Of a stretch of 64,000 nucleotides of DNA, positions 37,502-46,524 are shown one piece after another. The notes beneath the pieces are model-generated. The model ran no database searches and had not been told where the DNA came from. It saw nothing but the letters and a program-made list of their open reading frames with translations. Source of the stretch: Bacillus sp. MYb209 (GTDB taxonomy: Bacteria; Bacillota; Bacilli; Bacillales; Bacillaceae_G). A program made the translations under genes and the position numbers. Each line of letters begins with the position of its first letter. The first letter of the stretch is position 1. The stretch lies in the NCBI RefSeq assembly GCF_002975175.1, contig NZ_PCNZ01000017.1, forward strand, positions 44,982-108,981, in the 5' to 3' direction.

Positions 37502-38517
37502 TAGTACTCCAAATCTTTGTCTGACTTAACAGGTTGTCTAAATACATAGAAACTCCATATTTGACTACCGATAACAAACGGTAAAATAGCAAGAGAAAAA
37601 TAGCTCATCAGTTTTAATGCATAAGGTCCTGATGCCGCATTATAAATTGTCAAATCATTTACCGCTCCTAATGAGCTAATCATGACACGCGGGAACATAC
37701 CGATGAACACACTTGCACTTAGCAAAATGATTGTTAAACTCGTCATAAAGAAAGCCCAACCATCTCTTCTTCTTTTATTTAATAAAGTAGAAACAAATAG
37801 CGCTACAAAAGCTCCAATTGGAACCATTAGCCACTCTGAACCATGTGCGGTGAAAATATCTGTTTTCCATAACCCTACAGCTGCAAAAACAAGAAGTGTT
37901 ATTAATGCAAAAGGTGCAATCTTTGTCGCGGCAATACGTGCGCGTTCTCGTAATTTCCCTGTTGTACGTATAGTAAGGAATTGCAAACCATGAACAATAC
38001 ATAGAAGAAGAAACATAACTCCTCCAAGTAACGCAAATGGGTGAAGTAATTTCATGAATCCGCCTACCATATTTTTACTTTCATCAATTGGTACACCTGT
38101 CATAAAGTTTGCGATTGCAACTCCCCAAAGTATAGGAGGTAGCATGCTTCCAATAAACATGCCCCAATCCCAGAAACTTTTCCACTTATGGTTTTCTATT
38201 TTCGCACGGAATTTAAAGGAAACGCCTCTTATAATTAAAGCAAGAAGCATAAACACAAACGGAATATAGAACCCACTAAATAAAGTTGCATACCAGTGTG
38301 GAAATGCCGCAAACATAGCACCACCAGCACAAACAAGCCATACTTCATTTGCATGCCAAAACGGTCCAATTGTATTTAAATATATACGTTTTTCCAAATC
38401 ATTCTTTCCTAAAAACCTTGAAACGATTCCTACACCAAAATCGAAACCTTCAAGTACAAAGAATCCAACGAATAAGGTTGAAATAATTAGAAACCATAAC
38501 TCATTAAGAGATAACAT
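37501..38517 (-). CDS. cydB: Cytochrome bd ubiquinol oxidase subunit II
   Basis: A 338-residue membrane protein with about nine helices. LNELWFLIISTLFVGFFVLE followed by GFDFGVG is the family N-terminus, and GPFWHANEVWLVCAGGAMFA is the conserved region that supports the haems. ATG at 38517 has AAGGAGG upstream and starts 14 bases inside the end of cydA. Confidence 0.95.
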   Translation of the reverse strand: MLSLNELWFLIISTLFVGFFVLEGFDFGVGIVSRFLGKNDLEKRIYLNTIGPFWHANEVWLVCAGGAMFAAFPHWYATLFSGFYIPFVFMLLALIIRGVSFKFRAKIENHKWKSFWDWGMFIGSMLPPILWGVAIANFMTGVPIDESKNMVGGFMKLLHPFALLGGVMFLLLCIVHGLQFLTIRTTGKLRERARIAATKIAPFALITLLVFAAVGLWKTDIFTAHGSEWLMVPIGAFVALFVSTLLNKRRRDGWAFFMTSLTIILLSASVFIGMFPRVMISSLGAVNDLTIYNAASGPYALKLMSYFSLAILPFVIGSQIWSFYVFRQPVKSDKDLEY

Positions 38518-39907
38518 ACTCTTCCTCCTTATCAAATGGATCATGGCTTTGATAATCCTTTTTCGTTTTCTTATTCGCATGTCCTTTAATGATACGAACG
38601 AATAAGTAAACAGTAATGCCTCCAATAATTACATATAGTGATGTGAATGAAACAAGAGAGAATAATACTTCTCCAAATGTAACGTTTGGAGATACTGCAT
38701 CTTCTGTTTTCATAACGCCGAAGACAACCCAAGGCTGACGTCCCATTTCAGTCATAATCCAACCTACTGTATTTCCGATAAATGGTAGTGCAATTGCATA
38801 TACCATTAATTTTAAATACCAAGTTTTTTCAGCTAAACGATCTTTTCTTGATAAGAACCAGCCGTACGCTCCTAGAAGAAGCATGAATGTTCCACTCATT
38901 ACCATCGCTCTAAAACTCCAGAACATAGTATGTACTGGCGGAATATAATCCCCAGGTCCATATTTTTCTTCATATTGTTTTTGAATTTGATTCATTCCTT
39001 CTACTTGACCGCTAAATTTATCGTATGACAATAGACTCAGCATATAAGGGATTTGAATTTCAAACGAATTTTCTTTCTTCTCTGTATCAATTTTTGCAAA
39101 TACTGTAAATGGAGCTGGATCCTCACTCGTATTCCATAATGCTTCAGCTGCTGCCATTTTCATCGGATGTGTCTTAATTAAATTTTGTGCTTGTGCATGA
39201 CCGAAAAATAATACCAATGCTGTTGAAATTGTTCCAACAACGATAGAAACTCTGAAAGACTTCTTAAACACCTCAGTCTCTTGTTGTTTTGCAATTTTCC
39301 ATGCACTAACACCAGCAATAAAGAATGCGCCTGTTGCAAGTGCCGCTGTAATTGTATGTGGGAATTGCACCCATAGTTGTGGATTTTGAATAATCGCCAA
39401 GAAATCATTCATCTGCGCACGTCCATCTGCAGCCATTTCATATCCTACCGGGGACTGCATAAATGCACTTGCAGTTAAAATCCAAAATGCTGATAACATT
39501 GTTCCTATTGAGAGGAGCCAAATACATAAAAGGTGAACTCGCTTCGGAAGTTTATCCTCACCGAATACCCATAAACCTAGGAATGTAGACTCAATGAAAA
39601 ATGCTAATAAACCTTCAATTGCCAGTGATGGTCCGAAAACATCACCAACAAAACGTGAATATGTTGACCAGTTCATACCAAACTGAAATTCTTGTAAAAT
39701 ACCTGTTACAACACCTACTGCAAAGTTAATAAGGAATATTTGTGTCCAAAACTTTGTCATTTTCTTATAAACTTCTTGTCCCTTTACCACATACAACGTT
39801 TGCATTAACGCAATGATAAAAGCTAAACCAATAGATAGCGGAACGAAAAAGTAATGAAAAATCGTTGTAGATGCAAATTGTATTCGTGCCAATTCGAGCG
39901 TTTCCAT
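38504..39907 (-). CDS. cydA: Cytochrome bd ubiquinol oxidase subunit I
   Basis: A 467-residue subunit carrying haems b558, b595 and d. The N-terminus ELARIQFASTTIFHYFFVPL includes the haem b595 ligand His18, and the conserved GWIMTEMGRQPW lies near the C-terminus. It has the short Q-loop of Gram-positive enzymes. The oxidase uses menaquinol at low oxygen. A long 5' region of ~600 bases with an 11-bp inverted repeat near the start suggests complex control. Ribosome site AGGAAG. Confidence 0.96.
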   Translation of the reverse strand: METLELARIQFASTTIFHYFFVPLSIGLAFIIALMQTLYVVKGQEVYKKMTKFWTQIFLINFAVGVVTGILQEFQFGMNWSTYSRFVGDVFGPSLAIEGLLAFFIESTFLGLWVFGEDKLPKRVHLLCIWLLSIGTMLSAFWILTASAFMQSPVGYEMAADGRAQMNDFLAIIQNPQLWVQFPHTITAALATGAFFIAGVSAWKIAKQQETEVFKKSFRVSIVVGTISTALVLFFGHAQAQNLIKTHPMKMAAAEALWNTSEDPAPFTVFAKIDTEKKENSFEIQIPYMLSLLSYDKFSGQVEGMNQIQKQYEEKYGPGDYIPPVHTMFWSFRAMVMSGTFMLLLGAYGWFLSRKDRLAEKTWYLKLMVYAIALPFIGNTVGWIMTEMGRQPWVVFGVMKTEDAVSPNVTFGEVLFSLVSFTSLYVIIGGITVYLFVRIIKGHANKKTKKDYQSHDPFDKEEEYVIS

Positions 39908-39948
39908 GCTAAAGTCACTTCCTTCATAATTTTTTATATCGTAATATC

Positions 39949-39990
39949 GATTGAATTGTATGAATTCACTTCATAACGAACAATTCAATC
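39949..39990 (-). promoter_or_regulatory. Inverted repeat in the cydA leader
   Basis: GATTGAATTGT (39949-39959) and its perfect complement (39980-39990), with 20 bases between, lie 42-83 bases upstream of the cydA ATG. The hairpin is not followed by a T run, so it is a leader stem or operator rather than a terminator. Confidence 0.55.
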
Positions 39991-40495
39991 ATTTGGAAAT
40001 ACAAAAAGATAAATTCGTTTATGTACTTTCTGAAAATATAGATTGTCAGTTTTTTGGATTATTACAAAAGAACTTTCTTCATACGATTTACCTTTTCACT
40101 ATTTCAGTAGTGTTTTATTCGTTAATCGAATTGTATAATATACTTACATAATAAATTCAGGTGATTTTTGACGTATTATTGACAGGATTTTGTCTGAAAT
40201 ATGTCTTTTGTAATTTTTTTGAATTAGATTTCTCATATTTTAAAAACGTATTTTTCAAACATACAACATACTCTTATATCAATTATCATTACGTTTTTCT
40301 CTTCATACGCTTGACTTTCCTCTTGAAAAATGTCCTCGAATATCAACATGAAAACCTCTTGAATTTTGTCAAGTGAAAAATGTATTTCCAAAATTCAAAT
40401 CAAGAATATTGTTATTCACAAATAGAAAAATCCTTTCCTTTTTTTAAACTAAAAATTCATTTTTTCGTCATTTTTCCAAACTGACTAAATAAAAA
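39991..40495. other. Long AT-rich upstream region of cydA
   Basis: About 500 bases without a credible gene. Candidate elements on the minus strand are TTGACA at 40369-40374 and a TATTATAC near 40135. A short palindrome CACTA-N6-TAGTG is at 40097-40112. One TTCACAA at 40414-40420 could be half a Rex site, but no complete Rex palindrome is visible. Confidence 0.45.
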
Positions 40496-40531
40496 AGTAC
40501 CGAGAATAGGTTATATTCCCGGTACTTTTAT
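40496..40531 (-). terminator. Terminator of the MarR-dioxygenase-LLM cluster
   Basis: AAAAGTACCG.GAATA and its complement (one wobble) directly after the LLM gene stop, followed on the minus strand by a T run. Confidence 0.85.
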
Positions 40532-40533
40532 CA

Positions 40534-41589
40534 TTATTTCGTTGTATATTTTCTAACAGCCGGCATAATTTCAGTAGCAATTAATTCAATGTTTTTCTCA
40601 ATCTTATCAAATGGTACACCGCCAAAATCAATTTGTGCCATAAAACGTTGTTGCCCAAATAACTCATATTGGTAAAGCATTTTTTCAATAATTTGTTGCG
40701 GGCTACCAATCATTAACGCATCACGGTGATCTACTGCATTAGTAAATTGTTGTTTTGGATATCCACCACCGCGTAGTGCAAGCATACCAGCATTAATATG
40801 AGGATAATATTCACTAAGTGCATCTTGTGAATTTTCTGCTGTATAAAATAAACTTGTTGTCGCAATTGGTAATGTCGCTGGATCAAAACCACTTTGCTCA
40901 GCAGCTTCACGATATGCATCAATCGAAACTTTAAAATTAACAGCTGGGCCACCAAGTGTCGTAAGCATCATTGGTACACCTGCGCGACCTGCCTTAATTG
41001 CACTAGCAGGTGGCCCTCCAACAGCACGCCAAATTGGCATATTGTTATTTTTAGCTCTCGGTATAATTGCCGCATGTTCAAGTGGCGTTCTAAACTGCCC
41101 TTTCCATGTTACACTTTCTTCTTTATTTATTTTTAATAAAAGATCCATCTTCTCCTCAAATAGTTCTTCATAATAATTCACATCGTAACCAAGTAAACTA
41201 TATCCTCCAATACGAGATCCACGACCAGCAACGATTTCAGCACGACCATTAGAAATTAAATCGATTGTGGCAAAGTCCTCATATACACGAACCGGATCTG
41301 ACGTACTTAATACTGTTGCAGAACTCGCGATTTTAATATTTTTCGTAGCTTGTGCAATAGCTCCTAAAATAACTGTATGAGCTTGCGTTGTAAAATGCGC
41401 TTGATGACTTTCACCGACAGCAAACACATCAATTCCAGCTTCATCTGCTAACTTAGCTGTTTCAATTAGTTCATGAATTCTTTTTTCTGCACTTATTTTC
41501 GAACCATTATGTGGATTTAAAATATGATCTCCAATTGAATATAATCCAAATTCAATTCCTTTACTTGTATCAATACGGTATTTTTCCAT
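40534..41589 (-). CDS. LLM-class flavin-dependent oxidoreductase
   Basis: A 351-residue luciferase-like monooxygenase. IEFGLYSIGDH starts the TIM barrel; ETAKLADEAGIDVFAVGESHQ, SSATVLSTSDPVRVYEDFATIDLIS in two parts, and EIVAGRGS are typical of the YhbW/MsnO8-like group. It should use reduced FMN, with an unknown substrate. It lies 16 bases after the ring-cleaving dioxygenase gene, so it is likely in the same MarR-controlled operon for aromatic or quinone compounds. Confidence 0.9.
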   Translation of the reverse strand: MEKYRIDTSKGIEFGLYSIGDHILNPHNGSKISAEKRIHELIETAKLADEAGIDVFAVGESHQAHFTTQAHTVILGAIAQATKNIKIASSATVLSTSDPVRVYEDFATIDLISNGRAEIVAGRGSRIGGYSLLGYDVNYYEELFEEKMDLLLKINKEESVTWKGQFRTPLEHAAIIPRAKNNNMPIWRAVGGPPASAIKAGRAGVPMMLTTLGGPAVNFKVSIDAYREAAEQSGFDPATLPIATTSLFYTAENSQDALSEYYPHINAGMLALRGGGYPKQQFTNAVDHRDALMIGSPQQIIEKMLYQYELFGQQRFMAQIDFGGVPFDKIEKNIELIATEIMPAVRKYTTK

Positions 41590-41605
41590 AGTTGCTCTCT
41601 CCCTT

Positions 41606-42547
41606 TTAATAAAGCGGTATTAATTTCTCTTCAATCTCTTTTCTTCTCTCTTCTAAAAATGGTGGTAAATCCAGCTCTTTTCCTAATTTTTCAACTGCTG
41701 AATCTACAGTAAATCCTGGTCCATCCGTCGCAATCTCAAATAAAATGCCATTTGACTCACGGAAATATAAACTTTTAAAATAAAAGCGATCGATAATGCC
41801 TGTTGATTGGAACCCTTTATCTTTCACCGCTTCATTCCAATAACGCAGTTCTTCATCATTTTTTACACGAATAGCTAAATGATGAATACTTCCTTTTCCA
41901 GGTCTTTCACTCTCTCCCTCTTGCTGTTTTACCAAAATTTCTCCAAAAGATTGACCAGCAATAGATTGATAAATCCCTTCATCATCTGAACGAGATACTT
42001 CTTTATAACTAAACAAACCTGTTAATGTTTTTGATAATTTATTTAAACTGCGCACTGTCATTTCAACTGTTCCCATACCTAAAATACGATGATTCTGCTC
42101 TACAGAAGATTCATCCCATGCAGTCCAATATTCAGGCACCTCTTCACCGTTATTATTTAGTAGCACTAACCGTAGGCCATCTGGATCTTCAAAGTGCAGT
42201 GCGTCTCGGCCAGCGTAAGTTGTAATTTCCCCATGCGCCACCTGGAGCGACTCAAAACGTCTCTTCCAAAATGTAAGACTTTCTATTGAAGGTACGAGCA
42301 AGCCTATTTGTGTTATTGCATTTGTACCACGAATTGTTCTTCCTACATTCGGCATTTCAAAAAATGATAATTCAGTTCCAGCACTCCCTGTTAAATCGCC
42401 ATAAAACAAATGATACATAAATGGATTATCTTGATTGACTGTCTTTTTCACTCGGCGTAATCCTAATACTTTTTGATAAAAATCATTATTTGTTTTCGCA
42501 TTTTTTGTCACCATAGAAATGTGGTGATGCCCTGGAATTGTATACAT
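41606..42547 (-). CDS. Ring-cleaving dioxygenase (glyoxalase/VOC family)
   Basis: A 313-residue protein of tandem VOC modules. GHHHISMVTKNAKTNNDFY gives the first metal His, SIHHLAIRVKNDEELRYW the second module, and LYFRESNGILFEIATDGPGF the third ligand (Glu). The family includes the MhqA/MhqE/MhqO hydroquinone dioxygenases, which cleave hydroquinones and catechols. ATG at 42547 has GAGGAGG upstream. The preceding MarR gene and a shared operator support control by aromatic compounds. Confidence 0.9.
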   Translation of the reverse strand: MYTIPGHHHISMVTKNAKTNNDFYQKVLGLRRVKKTVNQDNPFMYHLFYGDLTGSAGTELSFFEMPNVGRTIRGTNAITQIGLLVPSIESLTFWKRRFESLQVAHGEITTYAGRDALHFEDPDGLRLVLLNNNGEEVPEYWTAWDESSVEQNHRILGMGTVEMTVRSLNKLSKTLTGLFSYKEVSRSDDEGIYQSIAGQSFGEILVKQQEGESERPGKGSIHHLAIRVKNDEELRYWNEAVKDKGFQSTGIIDRFYFKSLYFRESNGILFEIATDGPGFTVDSAVEKLGKELDLPPFLEERRKEIEEKLIPLY

Positions 42548-42566
42548 AATATTTCCTCCTCTAATT

Positions 42567-42591
42567 ATCACTTGATTAGTCAATTGATGGT
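42567..42591. promoter_or_regulatory. Putative MarR operator upstream of the dioxygenase gene
   Basis: ATCACTT-N6-TCAATTGATGGT. The same spaced motif (ATCACTT-N6-TCAATTGATAGT) occurs upstream of the marR gene at 43076-43100, with different central bases. Shared halves and spacing suggest one regulator. Confidence 0.6.
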
Positions 42592-42601
42592 GTAAAAAAA
42601 A

Positions 42602-43045
42602 TTACTCAACTGGTAATTCTTTTTTTTCACTCTGCTTATGAACTTTTGTCATTAACGCGTATAGTATTTTCTGTTCTTCCTCATCTAATACATCATCAAA
42701 AAAAGATGATTGAAATGCAAGTTGCTCTGGCAATGCTCTTTCTAAGACTGCTTCACCCTTCTCAGTAAGGCTAATCATTTTCGTTTTCCAGTCTTGTTTA
42801 CGCACTATATATTCTTCTTTTTCAAGACGTGTTAACATTCTAGAAATACCACCTTGCGTCACAGTAACTTTTTCCGCTAACTCCATTTGTGTAAGGGGCT
42901 GATAAATCCGTATTTGCATAAGTACATCAAATTGAGCTGTCGTCAAATCAAAACGTTTCAAAAACTCATTTGACATCTGATTACTTTGGTTCGTAAATCG
43001 TATTAAACGTAACCAGATTAACGATCCTATCGTATTTTCACGCAT
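42602..43045 (-). CDS. MarR-family transcriptional regulator
   Basis: A 147-residue winged-helix regulator. [26 protein letters not shown] and [20 protein letters not shown] form the DNA-binding part, with the wing in [16 protein letters not shown]. No Cys is present, so it senses a ligand rather than thiol oxidation. It precedes the dioxygenase and LLM genes and shares an operator motif with them, so it probably represses the cluster and itself until an aromatic compound binds. Confidence 0.92.
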   Translation of the reverse strand: MRENTIGSLIWLRLIRFTNQSNQMSNEFLKRFDLTTAQFDVLMQIRIYQPLTQMELAEKVTVTQGGISRMLTRLEKEEYIVRKQDWKTKMISLTEKGEAVLERALPEQLAFQSSFFDDVLDEEEQKILYALMTKVHKQSEKKELPVE

Positions 43046-43075
43046 ATTTGATCACTTCCTATCGTGAATCTTACT

Positions 43076-43100
43076 ATCACTTTACCACTCAATTGATAGT
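43076..43100. promoter_or_regulatory. Putative MarR operator upstream of marR
   Basis: ATCACTT-N6-TCAATTGATAGT, 31 bases upstream of the marR start; outer bases also form ACTATCA...TGATAGT. It matches the site upstream of the dioxygenase gene, suggesting autoregulation. Confidence 0.6.
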
Positions 43101-43151
43101 AATGCAAGAGAAAAAGTTTAAAAAATTGCCTCACCAGAGTATAACCTAAAC

Positions 43152-43475
43152 TTAGCTTTCAATCTCATTCATTGTTATATTTAAAGCTGCCACAGCTTTT
43201 GGCCAGCCAACGTAAAAAGCCATATGTGTTATTAATGCAACCAGTTCATTTTCCATAATCCCATTTTGTTTAGTTAACTTCAAATGAAATGGTAATTGTT
43301 CTGTATTACCGAGACTAATTAGTGCCGCCACTGTACATAAACTTCTTTCTCTTAATGTTAAAGTGGCATCCCGCCACACTTCCTCAAACAATATCTCTTC
43401 ACTATAATGAGCAAATGCAGGTGCTATTTCTCTCATTTTCTTTTGAATATAAAATTCAATTGGTTCATTCATCAT
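43152..43475 (-). CDS. Carboxymuconolactone decarboxylase-family protein
   Basis: A 107-residue CMD/AhpD-fold protein: TLRERSLCTVAALISLGNTE, PFHLKLTKQNG and HMAFYVGWPKAVAAL are the family landmarks. It lacks the CxxC of AhpD, so a peroxidase role is unlikely and a decarboxylase-like or lactone role is more probable. It overlaps the tautomerase gene by 11 bases, making a translationally coupled pair. Confidence 0.87.
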   Translation of the reverse strand: MMNEPIEFYIQKKMREIAPAFAHYSEEILFEEVWRDATLTLRERSLCTVAALISLGNTEQLPFHLKLTKQNGIMENELVALITHMAFYVGWPKAVAALNITMNEIES

Positions 43476-43884
43476 TTTGCTCCCCCTCCACTTTTACCAA
43501 TTGTGCCACCCCTTGACCAAATGACCAATTTTCAGCAGCTGTCTCATGTAGTGTAATAAAAATGTCAGCACTCTTAATATTTGAATGTTCCGAAATTCTA
43601 AAGGATATCGATTGATACAACTCCTTTTTTTGCTTTATTGTTCTTCCTGGTCCACATGTAATAGAAACATGGATTATGTTCTCTGTTCTCTTTTCTTCTT
43701 GTTCTAACAAATAATATGGATTATAAAAAAATTCGTTTAGTCGATAAGGTAAAAACATTTGAAAATAATCATTTTCAGGGATGTTAAAATGATCAATTAA
43801 TGACAGATGAATACATTCACTTATCTTTTTCAACGTTTCTTTATTTAATATATTTTCAGGATAATACACGTTCACAAAAGGCAT
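43465..43884 (-). CDS. Tautomerase-family protein
   Basis: A 139-residue protein of the 4-oxalocrotonate tautomerase superfamily. Pro2 (MPFVNVYYPE) is the expected catalytic base after Met removal. ITCGPGRTIKQKKELYQSIS and ADIFITLHETAAENWSFGQG fit the larger-subunit tautomerases. It belongs to the DUF4865-tautomerase-CMD unit, likely for degradation of an aromatic or oxo acid. Substrate unknown. Confidence 0.88.
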   Translation of the reverse strand: MPFVNVYYPENILNKETLKKISECIHLSLIDHFNIPENDYFQMFLPYRLNEFFYNPYYLLEQEEKRTENIIHVSITCGPGRTIKQKKELYQSISFRISEHSNIKSADIFITLHETAAENWSFGQGVAQLVKVEGEQNDE

Positions 43885-43929
43885 ATATTCTCATTCCTTT
43901 TTCTTATTTTGGCATTTAACAAAACTTCA

Positions 43930-44475
43930 TTATGAAATGTGTAAAATCTCATATATAGTAGCATTATCCATTATATCTATTTCAGGCTTTTCATTATAAA
44001 AACTGAATTGACTATATCCCCATTTATCCGGATTATACACCATTACATTCCCTATACAATTTTCCGTATTTTGGACATTCTGATTCAAAATATTAAATTG
44101 AGCCCCAATCAAAGATTTACTTTGAGAAATACTTCCTGCATATTCAACAGCATATCTACTTTTTTTAAAATCATCGCTTAGATTAACAACTAATGGAGCA
44201 CCTATATTTATTTGTTGCCACCCAAACGACTGTAAAATATTATCGTAATATCCTTCAAAGATAAATTTGTTCATCCCTTCATGAGTATTCCAAATATATA
44301 AAGGTGCATAACAATTATAGAAATTCCCATCCTTACTTGCCTCAGAAATTAAATAGGCTTTAAATTTCAACTCTTGAAAACCATCTGTTTTATACCCATT
44401 ATCCTTTACCCTATTCCTAATAATCTCCATATCATAATCCTTTGGCAAAATGACCTTATATTGCATTCCAATCAT
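43930..44475 (-). CDS. DUF4865-family protein
   Basis: A 181-residue soluble protein (MIGMQYKVILPKDYDMEIIR...). It fits the DUF4865 group, whose genes often sit beside tautomerases and LysR regulators. It starts at ATG 44475, chosen because family members begin there. First gene of the unit divergent from the LysR gene; the operator at 44556-44576 lies in between. Function unknown. Confidence 0.8.
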   Translation of the reverse strand: MIGMQYKVILPKDYDMEIIRNRVKDNGYKTDGFQELKFKAYLISEASKDGNFYNCYAPLYIWNTHEGMNKFIFEGYYDNILQSFGWQQINIGAPLVVNLSDDFKKSRYAVEYAGSISQSKSLIGAQFNILNQNVQNTENCIGNVMVYNPDKWGYSQFSFYNEKPEIDIMDNATIYEILHIS

Positions 44476-44555
44476 GTTTATCACTCACTTTCGATCTTAT
44501 ATACATAATGATAAACTGATGACTGACTAACGTAAAATAGGTATAAATTATGCTT

Positions 44556-44576
44556 GGTATCATTTATAATGATACC
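44556..44576. promoter_or_regulatory. Palindromic operator between the LysR and DUF4865 genes
   Basis: GGTATCATT-TAT-AATGATACC, a perfect palindrome with 9-bp arms, 20 bases before the LysR ATG and about 80 before the divergent gene. Consistent with a LysR-type binding site. Confidence 0.7.
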
Positions 44577-44595
44577 GTATAAGGGGCTGAGATAA

Positions 44596-45384
44596 ATGGA
44601 AATTAATGATCTTATTATATTCAAAACTGTAGCCAGTGAAGGTTCTATTAGTAAAGCTGCTAAAGAGCTAGGTTATGTGCAACCAAATGTAACTGAGCGA
44701 ATCAAAAAATTAGAAGAAGAGTTAGAAACTCCTTTACTACATAGAGATAACAAAGGTGTTTCCCTGTTACCTTCTGGTGACATTTTATTAAACTACACGA
44801 ATAAAATATTAACTCTATTAGAAGAAGCGAAAAATGAAATTAAAACGAGTGGTACTTCTTATGTAATAGCGACTTCACAATCTATTTTGACAAATTATTT
44901 AAGTATGCGTATTAAAGAAAATTTCAGGAATTATCAAATATACATAGAAAGTAGTAGCTATTTACAAAAACTACTACAGCAACAAATAGTTGATATGGTC
45001 ATAACTTATGATGATTATCCCGACGCAGCGTTTAAAAAAGTATTTACCACTTCAATTTCTATAGGCTTATTAAAAGCGAAAGAAAAGTGTACCATTGACT
45101 ATTCAAAGGAACTTTTTTTCGTTAGCAATGACAAGAAGTGCCCTTTTAGAAATAAGACAATACAATTTCTAAAAGAAAACAACCTATCTCAGCGTCAACT
45201 TCAACAGTTAGATTCATATTCGCTTATTGAAGAGTTTATTAATGATGGAAATGGAATAGCTTTTTTACCAATTAGAAATAATAAACTAGTTCCAATTGAA
45301 GATGTTCCAATAGAGAAATTAGCTGTTCATTTTTTTACAAATCGAGAGTTAGATAAAAAGATTCCAATTGAACTATTCAACTAG
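44596..45384 (+). CDS. LysR-family transcriptional regulator
   Basis: A 262-residue regulator, shorter than usual (about 290-300). The N-terminal helix-turn-helix reads FKTVASEGSISKAAKELGYV followed by QPNVTERIKKLEEELETPLL, and the rest is a periplasmic-binding-like effector domain. It is divergent from the DUF4865-tautomerase-CMD operon and should control it and itself through the palindrome between them. The effector is unknown. Confidence 0.9.
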   Translation: MEINDLIIFKTVASEGSISKAAKELGYVQPNVTERIKKLEEELETPLLHRDNKGVSLLPSGDILLNYTNKILTLLEEAKNEIKTSGTSYVIATSQSILTNYLSMRIKENFRNYQIYIESSSYLQKLLQQQIVDMVITYDDYPDAAFKKVFTTSISIGLLKAKEKCTIDYSKELFFVSNDKKCPFRNKTIQFLKENNLSQRQLQQLDSYSLIEEFINDGNGIAFLPIRNNKLVPIEDVPIEKLAVHFFTNRELDKKIPIELFN

Positions 45385-45443
45385 AACAATGTTTTTTTAC
45401 AAAATAACAATTTCACGAATTATATATGTTATAACTTTTCTAG

Positions 45444-45487
45444 AAAATAAAAATCCCTCCTTTTACTTAAAGGAGGGATTTTTATTT
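45444..45487. terminator. Bidirectional terminator
   Basis: AAAATAAAAATCCCTCCTTT and its complement, a 20-bp stem with a four-base loop, between the convergent LysR and livM genes. Confidence 0.9.
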
Positions 45488-45521
45488 TCTTACTCCACTT
45501 ACATTCTCTTCTATCGATTTT

Positions 45522-46523
45522 TCACACGTTCTGCTCCACCCCTGTACTTTTCTCCTTCTTACTCTTTTTTAAATTCTTCAAATTCTTAACCGTTCCAACT
45601 AATCCTTTCGGGAAAACTAGTAACACGATAATGTATAATAAACCAAGAATAATCGTCCATCTTTCAAAAATCGGATACTCCGATGCTAGTTCTGATAAAT
45701 AGTATTTCAGTGATTCAATAATCCCAGCTCCAGCGATTGCTCCGATTAACGTTCCTACTCCCCCGATCATTGTCATCAATAATGCATTTAGCGTCATTTC
45801 AATTGAAAATACCGTCGTATTGACAAAACGCAATGTGATAACGAATAAACCACCGCTAATCGCAGCCACTACTCCTGCCACAACACTTGCGATAATTTTA
45901 TAATGGAGAACTTTATATCCAAGCGCTTCAACACGTTGTTCATTTTGTGAAATTGCCTTTAATACTTTTCCAATAGAAGATTTTGTGAAAAGACGTAACA
46001 AAATGAAGATGCTTATTAAACATATAAGTGTCACATAATAAAACGTAAAACGATCACGGAATATATCTGGTACACCAAATGTAAATCCATCTCCTCCGTG
46101 AGTGAGCCCACGCCATTTTTCAGCAAGTACAAAAAACAACTGAGAAATAGCAAGTGTTAACATTGCATAAAAATGACTTTTCAACCGTAAAGAAAGCAAT
46201 CCGATTATATAACTAACGATTGCTGAAATGATTATTGCGACTGCTATTCCTATAAAAAAGTTCGTTATAGACACCCCTTGCCGATCAAATAAGAGTGCCA
46301 CACCATACGCTCCTATTCCAAAGAACATACAATGACCGAATGAAACAATACCCGTATATCCAAGGAGAACATCAAAACTCATAGCAAAAATAGCAAAGAT
46401 GAAGATTTGAGTGAACAAAATTAACAAGCTCCGTGAATCATTTACGAATGGAAATACACTTAAACAAATGAGCATAAAAACTCCGAAGTATACTTTAATT
46501 CGACCCGATATGCTGTTCACCAT
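45522..46523 (-). CDS. livM: Branched-chain amino acid ABC transporter permease LivM
   Basis: A 333-residue permease with about nine helices. FAIFAMSFDVLLGYTGIVSFG then HCMFFGIGAYG is the LivM signature, and ISQNEQRVEALGYKVLHYK the ATPase-contact loop. ATG at 46523 follows AAAAGGGGTGAC one base after the livH stop. It is the last gene of the cluster. Confidence 0.92.
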   Translation of the reverse strand: MVNSISGRIKVYFGVFMLICLSVFPFVNDSRSLLILFTQIFIFAIFAMSFDVLLGYTGIVSFGHCMFFGIGAYGVALLFDRQGVSITNFFIGIAVAIIISAIVSYIIGLLSLRLKSHFYAMLTLAISQLFFVLAEKWRGLTHGGDGFTFGVPDIFRDRFTFYYVTLICLISIFILLRLFTKSSIGKVLKAISQNEQRVEALGYKVLHYKIIASVVAGVVAAISGGLFVITLRFVNTTVFSIEMTLNALLMTMIGGVGTLIGAIAGAGIIESLKYYLSELASEYPIFERWTIILGLLYIIVLLVFPKGLVGTVKNLKNLKKSKKEKSTGVEQNV

Positions 46524-46524
46524 G

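Noticed and set aside
39951-40376. Two plus-strand ORFs upstream of cydA (66 and 71 codons)
   Set aside because: Phe/Tyr-rich translations of AT-rich DNA with no ribosome site or family likeness; they lie in the cydA upstream region.
40369-40420. Rex-binding site for cydABDC
   Set aside because: Only one half site (TTCACAA) is visible; no full TTGTGA-N6-TCACAA palindrome.
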